From the NCBI GenBank assembly GCA_903892635.1, contig CAITJH010000025.1:1-39429 (forward strand): a stretch of 39,429 nucleotides of DNA, written 5' to 3'. The notes beneath the pieces are model-generated. The model ran no database searches. It saw only the letters and a list, made by a program, of their open reading frames with translations, and was not told the DNA's origin. Of the stretch, positions 1 to 8,469 are shown one piece after another. How positions within the stretch are numbered: the stretch's first letter is position 1; each line of letters opens with the position of its first letter. The stretch comes from an uncultured Actinomycetes bacterium (GTDB lineage Bacteria; Actinomycetota; Actinomycetes; S36-B12; UBA5976). A program made the translations under genes and the position numbers.

Positions 1-680
1 ACCTCGGGTACTGAAAATCCAGCGTTCAGTCCTGCAGTCAATACGGCTTTCATCTGCAGTCCCATGACAGCTGCTGATGGACCGTGTCCGGCCACGTCAG
101 CAACAATCAACACGGTTGCACCCTCAATTCGAACCGTGTCCCACCAGTCACCCGCGCTTAAACCCACTGCCGAATCGATGTGTCCAAAAACTTCCAGGTG
201 TGGCGAAATGTTGTGTGATGCCGCAAGAGCGTTTCGAAGTTGCAGAGATACCGGTGCCTCGTGCTCTACTGCTTCATACGCTGCTTTGGTTTGATCCAAT
301 TGATAAACCAAAGCCCGTCGCATGCCTTCGGCATCTTTAGCAACATCGACCAATTCTGTGGGGCCGTGGATAGAAATTTCTGTGTGTAACGAACCGTTTG
401 TTACTTCATTTAATTGCTCTCGAATTTCTTCGAGCGGATACAAAATTGCTCGGCGTAGTCCAAGCCATGCCAGCGCAAGCAAAACAAAATCAATGCTCAG
501 AGATGCAAGCAATGCATCCATCAAGTGATTGCCGGCATCATCAAGCGTCATTGAGTCGGTAACTTGTTGCGGCAATGAATCGCGAGCAACTAAATAGAGT
601 CGCACTTGCCAACCGGCAGCAATAACAAGGACGGCTCCGATCAGCACGCTGCCAATCACTAGTCGTTTGCGAAGAGTCAC
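1..680 (-). CDS. Membrane-anchored SpoIIE/RsbU-type PP2C phosphatase (C-terminus cut off by window edge)
   Basis: I translated this from the GTG at 678-680 to the window edge (about 226 codons, no stop); an in-frame TAG lies just upstream of the GTG. Residues about 7-25 form one membrane segment and about 61-80 a second, with a short extracytoplasmic part between. A HAMP-like linker follows (residues about 85-140). The start of a PP2C/SpoIIE phosphatase domain is then visible: SAGDWWD, and DVAGHGPSAA, which matches the metal-binding DxxGHG motif of RsbU-type phosphatases. Such proteins dephosphorylate anti-sigma-factor antagonists or act in stress signalling; its target is unknown because no anti-sigma genes are in the window. 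It starts 21 nt after the aminotransferase stop, so the two may be co-transcribed, although it has its own leaderless-type -10 element. The catalytic C-terminal half is missing. Confidence 0.75.
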   Translation of the reverse strand, partial: MTLRKRLVIGSVLIGAVLVIAAGWQVRLYLVARDSLPQQVTDSMTLDDAGNHLMDALLASLSIDFVLLALAWLGLRRAILYPLEEIREQLNEVTNGSLHTEISIHGPTELVDVAKDAEGMRRALVYQLDQTKAAYEAVEHEAPVSLQLRNALAASHNISPHLEVFGHIDSAVGLSAGDWWDTVRIEGATVLIVADVAGHGPSAAVMGLQMKAVLTAGLNAGFSVPE

Positions 681-686
681 ATGATT

Positions 687-692
687 ACTCTA
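687..692 (-). promoter_or_regulatory. Candidate leaderless -10 element of the PP2C gene
   Basis: On the minus strand TAGAGT fits TANNNT and is separated by exactly 6 nt from the GTG start at 680, so transcription would begin at or next to the start codon. No ribosome binding site precedes the GTG. No clear -35 hexamer was found. Confidence 0.4.
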
Positions 693-701
693 AGCGAGGG
701 A

Positions 702-2075
702 TTACGCCTTAGTGAGTTCCTTAAGAGCCTCTTCAAAGAGTCGCGCGTGCTCATCTACATCAGCGTGTGTAGTTGACGGACACATCAGTGCCATGTTGTG
801 GAATGGTGTCATCAAAATTCCGCGATTACACATGTACAAATGCATGAATTCATCAAGCTCGTCATCGCCACCGAGCATCGCTTGAGTTCCATTGATAGGC
901 GCGGGATTGGTAAAGCGGTATTCCGCTCGTGCTCCAACCTGTGCGATGCTCCATGGCACGCCGAATCGTTCAAGAAGTTCTTGAACTTGCATGGTGTATC
1001 GATCACACAGCGAAATCATGTGCTCGAAGGCAGCATCGGTAAATACTTCACCTAACGTTGCTCGCATCGCGGCCATGGACAAACTATTTCCTGCAAGTGT
1101 TCCACCAACACCACCCACATCAACAAGATCTGCTTCAGGGTGATTATTAATTGCTGCAGCCACTTCATGCGTAATTCCATAGGCGCCAGATGGAATTCCT
1201 GCCCCAATAGATTTACCAATAATAAAAATGTCTGGCTTTAAATTGTCACGGCGTGTCATTCCGCCCGGTCCAGCAGAAAACGTATGCGTCTCGTCAATCA
1301 TCAACAAAGCTCCGTAGCGCGTTGCGAGTTCGCGCATACCCTCGAGGAATCCCGACTGCGGTAAAACGATTCCGATGTTCGTCATCGCTGGTTCAGCCAA
1401 AATAGCAGCAACATCACCCTTAGCTAATTCGCGTTCAAGAGCTTCTAAGTCATTAAATTCAACGACACGTGTTGTTTCGTCTAACGGAACAGGAGGCGCA
1501 ACATTTCCTGGGCGTGCGACTGCTTTACCATCGGAGTCGGGAACCGCGAAAATTTCATCGACTGAACCGTGGTAACACCAAGCAAAAACCAAAATTTTGC
1601 TCTTGCCCGTTGCTAGGCGTGCCAATCGAATGGCCCAGCGGTTGGCATCGGTTGCCGTCAAAGTAAATGACCACAGTGGTAAACCAAAGCGCCGCGTAAG
1701 TTCTTGCCCGACCCATTGAGCATCCTCCGTTGGCAACATGGTCGTTAATCCGCCATCGTCTTGCATGCGTTGAATAATCGCCTTAACGCTTGGCTCCGGA
1801 GAATGTCCTGCCATGGCGGCGGTATCACCTAATGCGAAATCTATATATGTATGCCCATCAACATCAATGATTCGATTGCCGTGGGCTTTGTCTAGATACA
1901 GCGGGAAGCCGCCTGACCACTTGTTCATCCATGTCATGGGTACTCGGCCAAAGAGGTTATCGGCAGCTTCGTACAGTTCGATCGAACGCGGATTTCGGGT
2001 TCGATATGTTTTGCGCTCGCGCTCTAACAGTGACTGGATGTGTGTGCGATCAAGTTCGACACTTGGGCGTGACAT
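702..2075 (-). CDS. Class III PLP-dependent aminotransferase, glutamate-1-semialdehyde aminomutase-like
   Basis: A 457-aa fold-type I (class III) aminotransferase. Visible features are the N-terminal YLDKAHGNRIIDVDGHTYID region, the PLP-contacting segment around residues 168-171 (CYHG), the aspartate of MIDETHT (residues 259-265) and the Schiff-base lysine in IIGKSIGAG (about Lys288). The overall similarity is to glutamate-1-semialdehyde 2,1-aminomutase (HemL), but true HemL usually has a DEV sequence where this has DETHT, and TATDAN replaces the usual SGTEA. I therefore call it a transaminase of unknown substrate rather than a tetrapyrrole enzyme. A good ribosome binding site (GAGGAG) lies 7 nt before the ATG. 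The 99-nt gap to dnaB contains a TGTGAT-N14-ATCACA inverted repeat (2100-2125) that could be regulatory. It sits between dnaB and a PP2C phosphatase gene, which gives no pathway hint. Confidence 0.8.
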   Translation of the reverse strand: MSRPSVELDRTHIQSLLERERKTYRTRNPRSIELYEAADNLFGRVPMTWMNKWSGGFPLYLDKAHGNRIIDVDGHTYIDFALGDTAAMAGHSPEPSVKAIIQRMQDDGGLTTMLPTEDAQWVGQELTRRFGLPLWSFTLTATDANRWAIRLARLATGKSKILVFAWCYHGSVDEIFAVPDSDGKAVARPGNVAPPVPLDETTRVVEFNDLEALERELAKGDVAAILAEPAMTNIGIVLPQSGFLEGMRELATRYGALLMIDETHTFSAGPGGMTRRDNLKPDIFIIGKSIGAGIPSGAYGITHEVAAAINNHPEADLVDVGGVGGTLAGNSLSMAAMRATLGEVFTDAAFEHMISLCDRYTMQVQELLERFGVPWSIAQVGARAEYRFTNPAPINGTQAMLGGDDELDEFMHLYMCNRGILMTPFHNMALMCPSTTHADVDEHARLFEEALKELTKA

Positions 2076-2174
2076 TGAGATCTCCTCACAGTGGTGATAT
2101 GTGATTCTGGCACGAGGCGATCACAACCAACATGTATTTGTGACATACGGCGTTGCTTGAAACAACGTCAGGAA

Positions 2175-3530
2175 TTAAGACGAGGCCATGTCTACGAAGC
2201 GACTGTAGTGACCTTGGAAGGCAACTGTCACGGTACCTGTCGGACCATTGCGGTGCTTAGCTAAAAGGAAGTCAGCTTCTCCTGCGCGAGCTGATTCCTT
2301 TTCATAAGCATCCTCGCGGTGTAACAGGATGACCATGTCCGCATCCTGCTCGAGTGAGCCTGATTCGCGAAGATCTGAAAGCATTGGTCGCTTATCTTGA
2401 CGTTGTTCGGCACCACGATTGAGCTGGCTGATTGCTATGACAGGAATGTCTAATTCCTTCGCAAGCAGTTTTAACGATCGAGAGAATTCTGATACTTCTA
2501 CTTGACGAGATTCAACCTTGCGGCCACTGGACATCAACTGCAAGTAGTCAATGATGAGCAATCGAAGATCGTGACGTTGTTTCAAGCGCCGTGCTTTTGC
2601 TCGAATTTCCATCATTGTCATATTTGGAGAGTCATCAATGAATAGTGGTGCGTCATTGACTTGCCCCATTTTGTTTGCAAGTCGCGCCCAATCAGCATCG
2701 CCTAGTGTGCCAGCGCGCATGTGGCCGAGTCCGACCTGCGCTTCAGCTGACAACAGACGCATGACAATTTCGTTACGACTCATTTCAAGTGAGAAAATTG
2801 CCGACGTCAATCCGTGTTTGATACTTGCCGCACGAGCAAGATCCAAACCTAAAGTTGATTTACCAATTGCAGGACGTGCTGCAACAATAATGAGCTGTCC
2901 ACCATGCAAACCATTTGTGATGTCATCTAATTGTTGGAATCCGGTTGGCACACCCACCATGCCGCCACCGCGACCTTCGATCGCTTCAATCTCTTCGAGC
3001 GTCTGCGGCATGATTTCAGAAAGTGGCGCATAATCTTCTGAGGTTCGTCGCGATGTTACGTCGTACACCTCAGCTTGCGCACGATCGACAAGTGCATCGA
3101 CTTCGTTATCACCGGAGTAACCCATTTGCGCAATGCGAGTTCCTGCTTCGACAAGACGTCGCAGAATTGCACGTTCACTAACAATCTTTGAGTAATAGGA
3201 AGCATTTGCTGCAGTTGGAACACTTGCCACCAATGTGTGAATGTATGCGGCGCCACCAACGTTATTGAGCACACCTTTTTTAGATAAGTAGTTAGCAACG
3301 GTAATCGCATCGGCTGGCTCGCCCTTGCCGTAGATATCGATAATGCCGCCATAGATTTCACCATGAGCCGGCTTATAGAAATCTGTATCGCGCAACGTTT
3401 CTACAACATCAGCAATTGCATCTTTGCTCAGCAACATTGCACCCAACACGGATTGTTCAGCCACAAGATCTTGCGGAGGTGTCAGTGCGGGACCCGAGTC
3501 AAAGTTCCGCTGGAACTCTGATTCACTCAT
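2175..3530 (-). CDS. dnaB: Replicative DNA helicase DnaB
   Basis: A 451-aa hexameric 5'-3' helicase that unwinds DNA at the replication fork and works with primase. The N-terminal domain (residues about 20-125) starts with the family pattern DLVAEQSVLGAML. The RecA-like domain has Walker A ARPAIGKST (about 218-226), Walker B LLIIDYLQLM, and the DLRESGSLEQDAD and HRNGPTG motifs near the C-terminus. The length is normal and there is no intein, which many actinobacterial dnaB genes carry. A strong ribosome binding site (AGAGGTAGG) precedes the ATG. The gene lies about 10 kb from oriC on the leading strand. DnaA boxes lie about 100-160 nt upstream of the start. DciA, the helicase loader that replaces DnaC in most bacteria, is encoded in the same window. 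Confidence 0.97.
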   Translation of the reverse strand: MSESEFQRNFDSGPALTPPQDLVAEQSVLGAMLLSKDAIADVVETLRDTDFYKPAHGEIYGGIIDIYGKGEPADAITVANYLSKKGVLNNVGGAAYIHTLVASVPTAANASYYSKIVSERAILRRLVEAGTRIAQMGYSGDNEVDALVDRAQAEVYDVTSRRTSEDYAPLSEIMPQTLEEIEAIEGRGGGMVGVPTGFQQLDDITNGLHGGQLIIVAARPAIGKSTLGLDLARAASIKHGLTSAIFSLEMSRNEIVMRLLSAEAQVGLGHMRAGTLGDADWARLANKMGQVNDAPLFIDDSPNMTMMEIRAKARRLKQRHDLRLLIIDYLQLMSSGRKVESRQVEVSEFSRSLKLLAKELDIPVIAISQLNRGAEQRQDKRPMLSDLRESGSLEQDADMVILLHREDAYEKESARAGEADFLLAKHRNGPTGTVTVAFQGHYSRFVDMASS

Positions 3531-3628
3531 GTGCCTACCTCTACTAAAAGCGTCATGACCAAAAGGCCAATGTGGTGTTGTGTTCTGCTTTGACTTTAGG
3601 AGTCATTACCGACAGTCACAATGTACCT

Positions 3629-3693
3629 TGTGGATAACACAGTGGATAATGTGTTGAAAACCCCGTAAACACGCCGTATTTAGCTGGGGATAA
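3629..3693. promoter_or_regulatory. DnaA-box group upstream of dnaB
   Basis: TGTGGATAA at 3629-3637 is a perfect DnaA box (TTATCCACA on the minus strand). AGTGGATAA at 3641-3649 differs from it by one base and is in the same orientation, 12 bp along. TGGGGATAA at 3685-3693 is a weaker third copy. They lie in the 245-bp gap between the MFS stop and the dnaB start, which otherwise holds no gene. DnaA binding here could control dnaB transcription or titrate DnaA; this is inference. Confidence 0.55.
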
Positions 3694-3775
3694 CCTGTGA
3701 CTTAATTTTCTTCAGTGTCCAAATAGTGCCATTTATCAGGCAATAAGTTATGCACCTGTTGTGGGTAGAAATTAG

Positions 3776-5014
3776 TTAGCTGTGGCTTTCGGCCAGCTCG
3801 CGACCATCTTCGACAGCAGTGAGGTTCCGCTTTAAGCCCATACCCAAGTAGCCGGCGATAAAGCTGCCTGCTGCAATTGTCAGAATCCATTCAATTTCAA
3901 ATCCGTGGCCCAACATGAGTCCCGAGAACACAGGTCCAATTGCGCTAGCCATGACCCACGCAATTCCAGCGATCGCGTTATACCGGCCACGTAAGTGCTC
4001 TGGCGCGATCGCGTTTTGTAAGGCGCTACCAATTGGCGACCATACGGTTTCCCCGACTGCAAAGATTGCTGTGCTGACACATGCAATGACAAACGTTGCC
4101 GACTTGATCTGCACGCCAACACCAAGCACAAGCCACGAGGTTGCCCACAACACACCAATGAGACCAAGCAAACGAGTTCGGCTTCGTCCTTCAAGGCGTT
4201 TCAAAATGCTGATCTGAAGAGCAACGACTACTCCGGTATTAACCGCCCACAACGGTCCCAATTGAGACACTGACAGTCCTCCGTAGGTCGTCAGCAGAGC
4301 CGGGATACCGGCATCCATCGATGCATAACCACAGGTCATTAACAAGATTGCGAGCAACGTCATTTTGACTAGACGTTTATCTCTGAGAACTTCTCGATAA
4401 CTACCTTGTTCATCGTCATCATTCTTCTCTAACTTTCCACCAACACCATGAAGTGTTGCAACGAAAATAAAGAATGCAAGATAAGACAAACCATCAAGAA
4501 TGAATAGTCGTACAAAAGATTGTGGTTCTTCGATGCGAACAATAAACGAACTGATCATTCCACCTAAACCCAAACCAAGGTTCAGCATCATGAACTGTAA
4601 ACCGAAAAACTTTTGTCGATCATTTTCATCAACCATGCGAGACATCATTGTTGCCTGCGGCGGCCAGATTCCTGCGTTTCCTAACGCAACAATCGCAGCC
4701 ACTCCATATGCCTGACCGATCGTATGAACATGACCCCAACTCACAGTGCCAATGGCTTCAATGGCAATCGCACACAACATGATTACGCGTGGGCCAAAAT
4801 GATCAACAAGCGATCCAATCGCAGGTGACGACAACAGACCAACGATCGCCATCCATGACAAAACAACAGATGCGCTCGTCATTGAAAGTCCACGTACTTG
4901 GTTGAGATACACAACCAAAATTGGCAGAGTCAATCCACCGCCGAGTGAATTGAGCAACGCTCCACAAAGAAAACGTTTCACTTGCGGTGTTGCGCTCGAT
5001 AAGTACGAAGACAT
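3776..5014 (-). CDS. Major facilitator superfamily transporter
   Basis: A 412-aa integral membrane protein with about 12 hydrophobic segments. The loop between the second and third segments, GSLVDHFGPRVIML, fits the MFS loop 2-3 signature (GxxxDxxGxR). A hydrophilic, acidic loop after helix 6 (KNDDDEQGSYREV) is the usual central loop between the two six-helix halves. It looks like a drug/H+ antiporter-type exporter (DHA1-like), but the substrate cannot be read from the sequence. The ATG follows an AGGTGAGAG ribosome binding site about 10 nt upstream. It stands alone between the tRNA-Ala terminator and the DnaA-box region in front of dnaB. Confidence 0.85.
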   Translation of the reverse strand: MSSYLSSATPQVKRFLCGALLNSLGGGLTLPILVVYLNQVRGLSMTSASVVLSWMAIVGLLSSPAIGSLVDHFGPRVIMLCAIAIEAIGTVSWGHVHTIGQAYGVAAIVALGNAGIWPPQATMMSRMVDENDRQKFFGLQFMMLNLGLGLGGMISSFIVRIEEPQSFVRLFILDGLSYLAFFIFVATLHGVGGKLEKNDDDEQGSYREVLRDKRLVKMTLLAILLMTCGYASMDAGIPALLTTYGGLSVSQLGPLWAVNTGVVVALQISILKRLEGRSRTRLLGLIGVLWATSWLVLGVGVQIKSATFVIACVSTAIFAVGETVWSPIGSALQNAIAPEHLRGRYNAIAGIAWVMASAIGPVFSGLMLGHGFEIEWILTIAAGSFIAGYLGMGLKRNLTAVEDGRELAESHS

Positions 5015-5060
5015 TAGTCGGCTCTCACCTAGTTGTTGTTAACCATTAACTCACGGAATG

Positions 5061-5087
5061 AAAAAGGAGGCAGTATCAACTACCTCC
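5061..5087 (-). terminator. Intrinsic terminator after tRNA-Ala
   Basis: Read on the minus strand, a 9-bp stem with one mismatch (arms 5079-5087 and 5066-5074) closes a 4-nt loop and is followed by five T residues (5065-5061). It is placed 24 nt after the tRNA-Ala 3' end and before the MFS gene. Confidence 0.75.
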
Positions 5088-5110
5088 GTATTGTCACCGT
5101 AGTGACGAAG

Positions 5111-5183
5111 TGGAGAATAGGGGACTCGAACCCCTAACCCCCTGCTTGCAAAGCAGGTGCTCTACCAATTGAGCTAATTCCCC
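5111..5183 (-). tRNA. tRNA-Ala (anticodon TGC)
   Basis: A 73-nt cloverleaf. The acceptor stem is GGGGAAT paired with ATTCTCC (one G-U) with discriminator A. The D-arm is AGCTCAATTGGTAGAGC. The anticodon arm has loop TTTGCAA, giving anticodon TGC, and the T-arm is GGGGTTCGAGTCCCC. The 3' CCA is not encoded, so it must be added by the Cca enzyme (27992-29434). Confidence 0.97.
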
Positions 5184-5205
5184 GCGCAAAACGCGTAAGA
5201 CAAAA

Positions 5206-5319
5206 CTACTCAGAAGTAGCCTGTGTCCACAAATCCTGTTCGGCTTTGTTCGCTTCGATCTGCTGGAAAATCACATAGCCTGCTACTGCGAGGAGAGCTA
5301 CTGAAAGCAACTTCTTCAT
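5206..5319 (-). CDS. DLW-39 family microprotein
   Basis: A 37-aa protein on the minus strand between the two tRNA genes. It starts MKKLLSVALLAVAGYVIFQQ, a single membrane segment (residues 4-18), followed by a charged helix and the motif QDLW (28-31) near the C-terminus. The conserved DLW motif and length near 39 match the actinobacterial DLW-39 family, found next to gyrA and the Ile/Ala tRNAs. Its function is unknown. A ribosome binding site (AAAGGAAAG) precedes the ATG by 5-6 nt, which supports translation. Its charge distribution suggests a small inner-membrane protein with its C-terminus in the cytoplasm or periplasm; orientation cannot be settled here. Confidence 0.85.
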   Translation of the reverse strand: MKKLLSVALLAVAGYVIFQQIEANKAEQDLWTQATSE

Positions 5320-5344
5320 GGACTTTCCTTTCGATTGACTTGCG

Positions 5345-5419
5345 TGGGCCTAGATGGACTTGAACCATCGACCTCTTCCTTATCAGGGAAGCGCTCTAAC
5401 CAAGCTGAGCTATAGGCCC
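5345..5419 (-). tRNA. tRNA-Ile (anticodon GAT)
   Basis: A 75-nt cloverleaf with acceptor stem GGGCCTA/TAGGCCC, discriminator A and anticodon loop CTGATAA (anticodon GAT). The T-arm is GATGGTTCAAGTCCATC. CCA is not encoded. It comes first in the tRNA-Ile / DLW-39 / tRNA-Ala cluster downstream of the gyrase operon. Confidence 0.97.
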
Positions 5420-5466
5420 TTACATTTCTTACGAGGTTTCGCACCCATTTCTAGGCGCGAAATAAG

Positions 5467-5495
5467 AGATTACCCTAATTACGGTTATCACCCAA
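5467..5495 (-). promoter_or_regulatory. Promoter of the tRNA-Ile cluster
   Basis: On the minus strand TTGGGT (5490-5495) and TAATCT (5467-5472) are separated by exactly 17 nt, giving a start near 5460, about 40 nt before the tRNA. The leader contains an imperfect hairpin (5437-5462; 8 of 9 pairs), possibly a processing site. Confidence 0.55.
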
Positions 5496-5512
5496 AACGA
5501 GCGATTAACTGG

Positions 5513-5908
5513 CTAGGAACGGTCAGTAAGTGTTACTTCGATACCGCCAGTAAATCCAACACTGAGGTTGTACAGCACGGCAAAAATCGTTGAAAGTACG
5601 CTCAAAAGCACAATTTCCGCGGCCGAAATCACCATAGAAAGCCCGATCAAACGCCCTAGCGACAAGAAACTCACGCCTGAGCTGCTACCTGAGACGTCTT
5701 TGAATAGTCCAGTTATTGCCTCAAAAACCCCGGCAGCCGACAGCATGATCCACAACGCAATCGTGGCAACAATTGTCACGCCCGCCAAAGTGACACCGAG
5801 CATAAATGCCGCCTTTGCCACCGACCAAGGATCTAGCCGAGTCAAATGCAAGTGCGCTTGCCGAACCTGAGGTTCATCAGGTGTTTGCGAACTTTCAATG
5901 GAAGTCAT
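5513..5908 (-). CDS. DUF3566 membrane protein
   Basis: A 131-aa protein of the actinobacterial DUF3566 family, typically encoded directly after gyrA. After a polar N-terminus with HLHLTRLDPWSVAKAAF (residues about 20-36), a family-typical stretch, come two membrane segments (about 38-60 and 85-112). Between them lies a region with a Ser/Gly-rich stretch. The C-terminus is GGIEVTLTDRS. Its ATG overlaps the gyrA TGA by one base (TGATG), so translation is probably coupled. The function is unknown; conserved linkage with gyrase does not by itself show a role in topology. Confidence 0.88.
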   Translation of the reverse strand: MTSIESSQTPDEPQVRQAHLHLTRLDPWSVAKAAFMLGVTLAGVTIVATIALWIMLSAAGVFEAITGLFKDVSGSSSGVSFLSLGRLIGLSMVISAAEIVLLSVLSTIFAVLYNLSVGFTGGIEVTLTDRS

Positions 5909-8469
5909 CAGTCTTCCTTCGTCTCTTGCGAAGCGGATTCCACCTCAGTTGCTTGCACATCTTCCGTTGGTGCTTCGACTTCTTCGAGGTTCAACTCGTC
6001 GAGTTCTGCCATCGCAGCCGCCGATGATCGTGCAACAGCAACAACTTGTTCGTCCTCGCCTACCTTCATGAATCCCACGCCCATAGTGTCGCGGCCGGCA
6101 GCACGAATCTCGTCGACGCGAGTGCGAATAACAACACCGTTGCTTGCGATCGCAAAGATTTCATCATCTTCGGCACAGACAAGTGCGCCTGCAAGTCCGC
6201 CACGCTTTTCAACAAGACGCATCGCACGCACGCCCTGGGTACCACGACCCTTAGCGTTCCATTCAGTCAGAGCTGTGCGTTTTGCCCAACCACCATCTGT
6301 AACCGTGACTAGGAATTGATCAGGGTGAGCGACCTCAAGAGACAACAAATAATCTTCATCGTTCTTAAAGCGCATACCGATCACGCCAGTTGCCGAACGT
6401 CCCATTGGACGTAACGTGTCATCGCTTGCGTGGAATCGAACTGAGTAACCCTGCTTTGAGACCAACAACAAATCATCAGAATCGCTAACAAGTTGTGCTG
6501 ACACTAGCGCATCATCTTCACGCAAGTTGATAGCAATCAAACCTGTTGAACGTGGTGAATCGTATTCCGAAAGACGTGTTTTCTTTACAGTTCCACCCTT
6601 AGTCGCCAGCACGAGATATGGTGACTGTTCGTAATCACGTAGATCAAGAACTTGAGTAACAAGTTCATCAGGACCAAGTTGAAGCAAGTTTGCAACGTGT
6701 TGGCCACGAGCATCACGCCCTGCATCCGGCAATTCGTAACCCTTGACACGAAATACTCGGCCACGGTTTGTGAAGAACAAGATCCAGTGATGAGTTGTTG
6801 TGACAAAGAAATGCTCGACAACATCGTCCTGCTTGAGTGATGCGCCCTTAACTCCACGGCCGCCACGCTTTTGCGCGCGATAAAGCGCAGCCTTGGTGCG
6901 CTTTGCATAACCATCTTGAGTCAGCGTCACAACAATTGGTTCTTCTGCGATCAAATCTTCGTGGCCGACTTCGTTTTCATCAGCGATGATTTTTGAACGA
7001 CGATCGTCGCCAAACTTAGCAACGCTTTCGGCAAGTTCTTCGCTGACAATCTGACGTTGGCGAGATGGGCTAGCCAAGATATCTTCGTAGTCGGCAATTT
7101 CAGCCATCAGCTTGTCGTGCTGAGCTTGTAATTCATTGCGCTCAAGTGCGGCAAGTTTTCGCAGTTGCATATCAAGAATTGCTTGAGCTTGAATTTCGTC
7201 AATCTCAAGAAGTTCCATCAATCCAGACTGTGCAACTGACGCTGATGCTGATGCACGAATAAGGGCGATGACTTCATCAATACGATCGATTGCCTTGAGC
7301 AAGCCGATCAAAATATGAACGCGCTCTTGAGCAATGCGTAAACGATATGCCGTGCGTCGTTGAATAACTTCAATCTGATGAGTAATCCAGTTAGACACAA
7401 ATGCATCAATCGGCAAAGTGCGAGGAACTCCATCAACAAGAGCCAGCATGTTTGCGCCGAAGTTATCTTGCAGCTGTGTCTGCTTGTACAAATTATTAAG
7501 TACAACCTTTGCCACTGCATCGCGCTTGAGCACGATAACGATGCGCATACCGGTACGAGAACTTGATTCATCGATGATGTCGGCGATGCCATTGATCTTG
7601 CCTTGATCATGAAGTTCAACGACACGAGCAATCAAGTTGTCTGGGTTAACTTGATATGGCAGTTCCGTCACAACGATGATCGTGCGACCGCGCTTGTCTT
7701 CGGTGATCTCGGTAACCGCACGCATCGTGATTGATCCACGACCTGTGCGATAAGCATCCTGAATTCCACGACGGCCAACAATTTGTGCACCTGTTGGAAA
7801 ATCTGGACCAGTAATGCGCTCGAGCAGAGCTTCTAGAAGTTCTTCGCGAGTGGCTTCAGGATTTTCCAACGACCACTGCACGCCTGCTGCGACTTCCCGC
7901 AGGTTGTGAGGTGGGATGTTGGTGGCCATACCAACTGCAATACCCGAGGAACCATTGATTAAAAGGTTTGGAATACGAGCAGGAAGAACCGTTGGTTCCA
8001 GATTCTTTCCATCGTAGTTCGGTGTGAAATCAACAGTGTCCTGATCGATATCACGAACCATCTCCATGGCAATTTGAGCCATGCGTGCTTCGGTGTATCG
8101 CGCCGCGGCGGGGGCGTCATTTCCGGGCGAGCCGAAGTTGCCTTGACCTTGAGCAAGTGGATAGCGCAACGACCATGGTTGTGTTAGTCGAACCAAAGTG
8201 TCATAAATCGCGCTGTCGCCATGTGGGTGATACTGACCCATAACATCGCCGACGATACGGGCTGATTTGTTAAAAGCACGATCAGGTCGGTAGCCGCCAT
8301 CAAACATCGCATACAAAACGCGGCGATGAACTGGCTTGAGTCCATCACGAACATCTGGCAGTGCACGAGAGACGATAACGCTCATCGCATAGTCCATGTA
8401 GGACTTTTGCATTTCGACGTTTAGGTCGACGATTTGAATTGAGTCTTGCTGTTCAGGTGTTTGTGTCAT
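5908..8469 (-). CDS. gyrA: DNA gyrase subunit A
   Basis: An 853-aa subunit that cuts and rejoins the double strand in the A2B2 gyrase, which introduces negative supercoils. The catalytic tyrosine is in AARYTEARM (about residue 125). The quinolone-resistance region reads [10 protein letters not shown], with serine and aspartate at the two key positions, the sensitive type. The C-terminal beta-pinwheel carries the GyrA box (QKRGGRG). The last 35 or so residues are an acidic tail, which in other gyrases tunes supercoiling. It overlaps the gyrB stop by one base (TAATG), and DUF3566 follows with the same kind of overlap. Confidence 0.98.
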   Translation of the reverse strand: MTQTPEQQDSIQIVDLNVEMQKSYMDYAMSVIVSRALPDVRDGLKPVHRRVLYAMFDGGYRPDRAFNKSARIVGDVMGQYHPHGDSAIYDTLVRLTQPWSLRYPLAQGQGNFGSPGNDAPAAARYTEARMAQIAMEMVRDIDQDTVDFTPNYDGKNLEPTVLPARIPNLLINGSSGIAVGMATNIPPHNLREVAAGVQWSLENPEATREELLEALLERITGPDFPTGAQIVGRRGIQDAYRTGRGSITMRAVTEITEDKRGRTIIVVTELPYQVNPDNLIARVVELHDQGKINGIADIIDESSSRTGMRIVIVLKRDAVAKVVLNNLYKQTQLQDNFGANMLALVDGVPRTLPIDAFVSNWITHQIEVIQRRTAYRLRIAQERVHILIGLLKAIDRIDEVIALIRASASASVAQSGLMELLEIDEIQAQAILDMQLRKLAALERNELQAQHDKLMAEIADYEDILASPSRQRQIVSEELAESVAKFGDDRRSKIIADENEVGHEDLIAEEPIVVTLTQDGYAKRTKAALYRAQKRGGRGVKGASLKQDDVVEHFFVTTTHHWILFFTNRGRVFRVKGYELPDAGRDARGQHVANLLQLGPDELVTQVLDLRDYEQSPYLVLATKGGTVKKTRLSEYDSPRSTGLIAINLREDDALVSAQLVSDSDDLLLVSKQGYSVRFHASDDTLRPMGRSATGVIGMRFKNDEDYLLSLEVAHPDQFLVTVTDGGWAKRTALTEWNAKGRGTQGVRAMRLVEKRGGLAGALVCAEDDEIFAIASNGVVIRTRVDEIRAAGRDTMGVGFMKVGEDEQVVAVARSSAAAMAELDELNLEEVEAPTEDVQATEVESASQETKED

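Noticed and set aside
64-528. Three plus-strand open frames at the left edge
   Set aside because: They are antisense to the PP2C phosphatase gene, whose conserved motifs are on the minus strand.
3702-3890. 62-aa minus-strand frame upstream of dnaB
   Set aside because: It overlaps the end of the MFS gene in another frame, shows no family pattern and has no clear ribosome binding site.
5354-5593. 79-aa open frame starting MDLNHRPLPYQ
   Set aside because: It is the antisense of tRNA-Ile and the DUF3566 end. This peptide type is a well-known false product of tRNA antisense frames.
5846-6319. 157-aa plus-strand frame opposite the gyrA end
   Set aside because: Low-complexity Ser/Thr/Ala translation antisense to gyrA with no start signal; a shadow frame.
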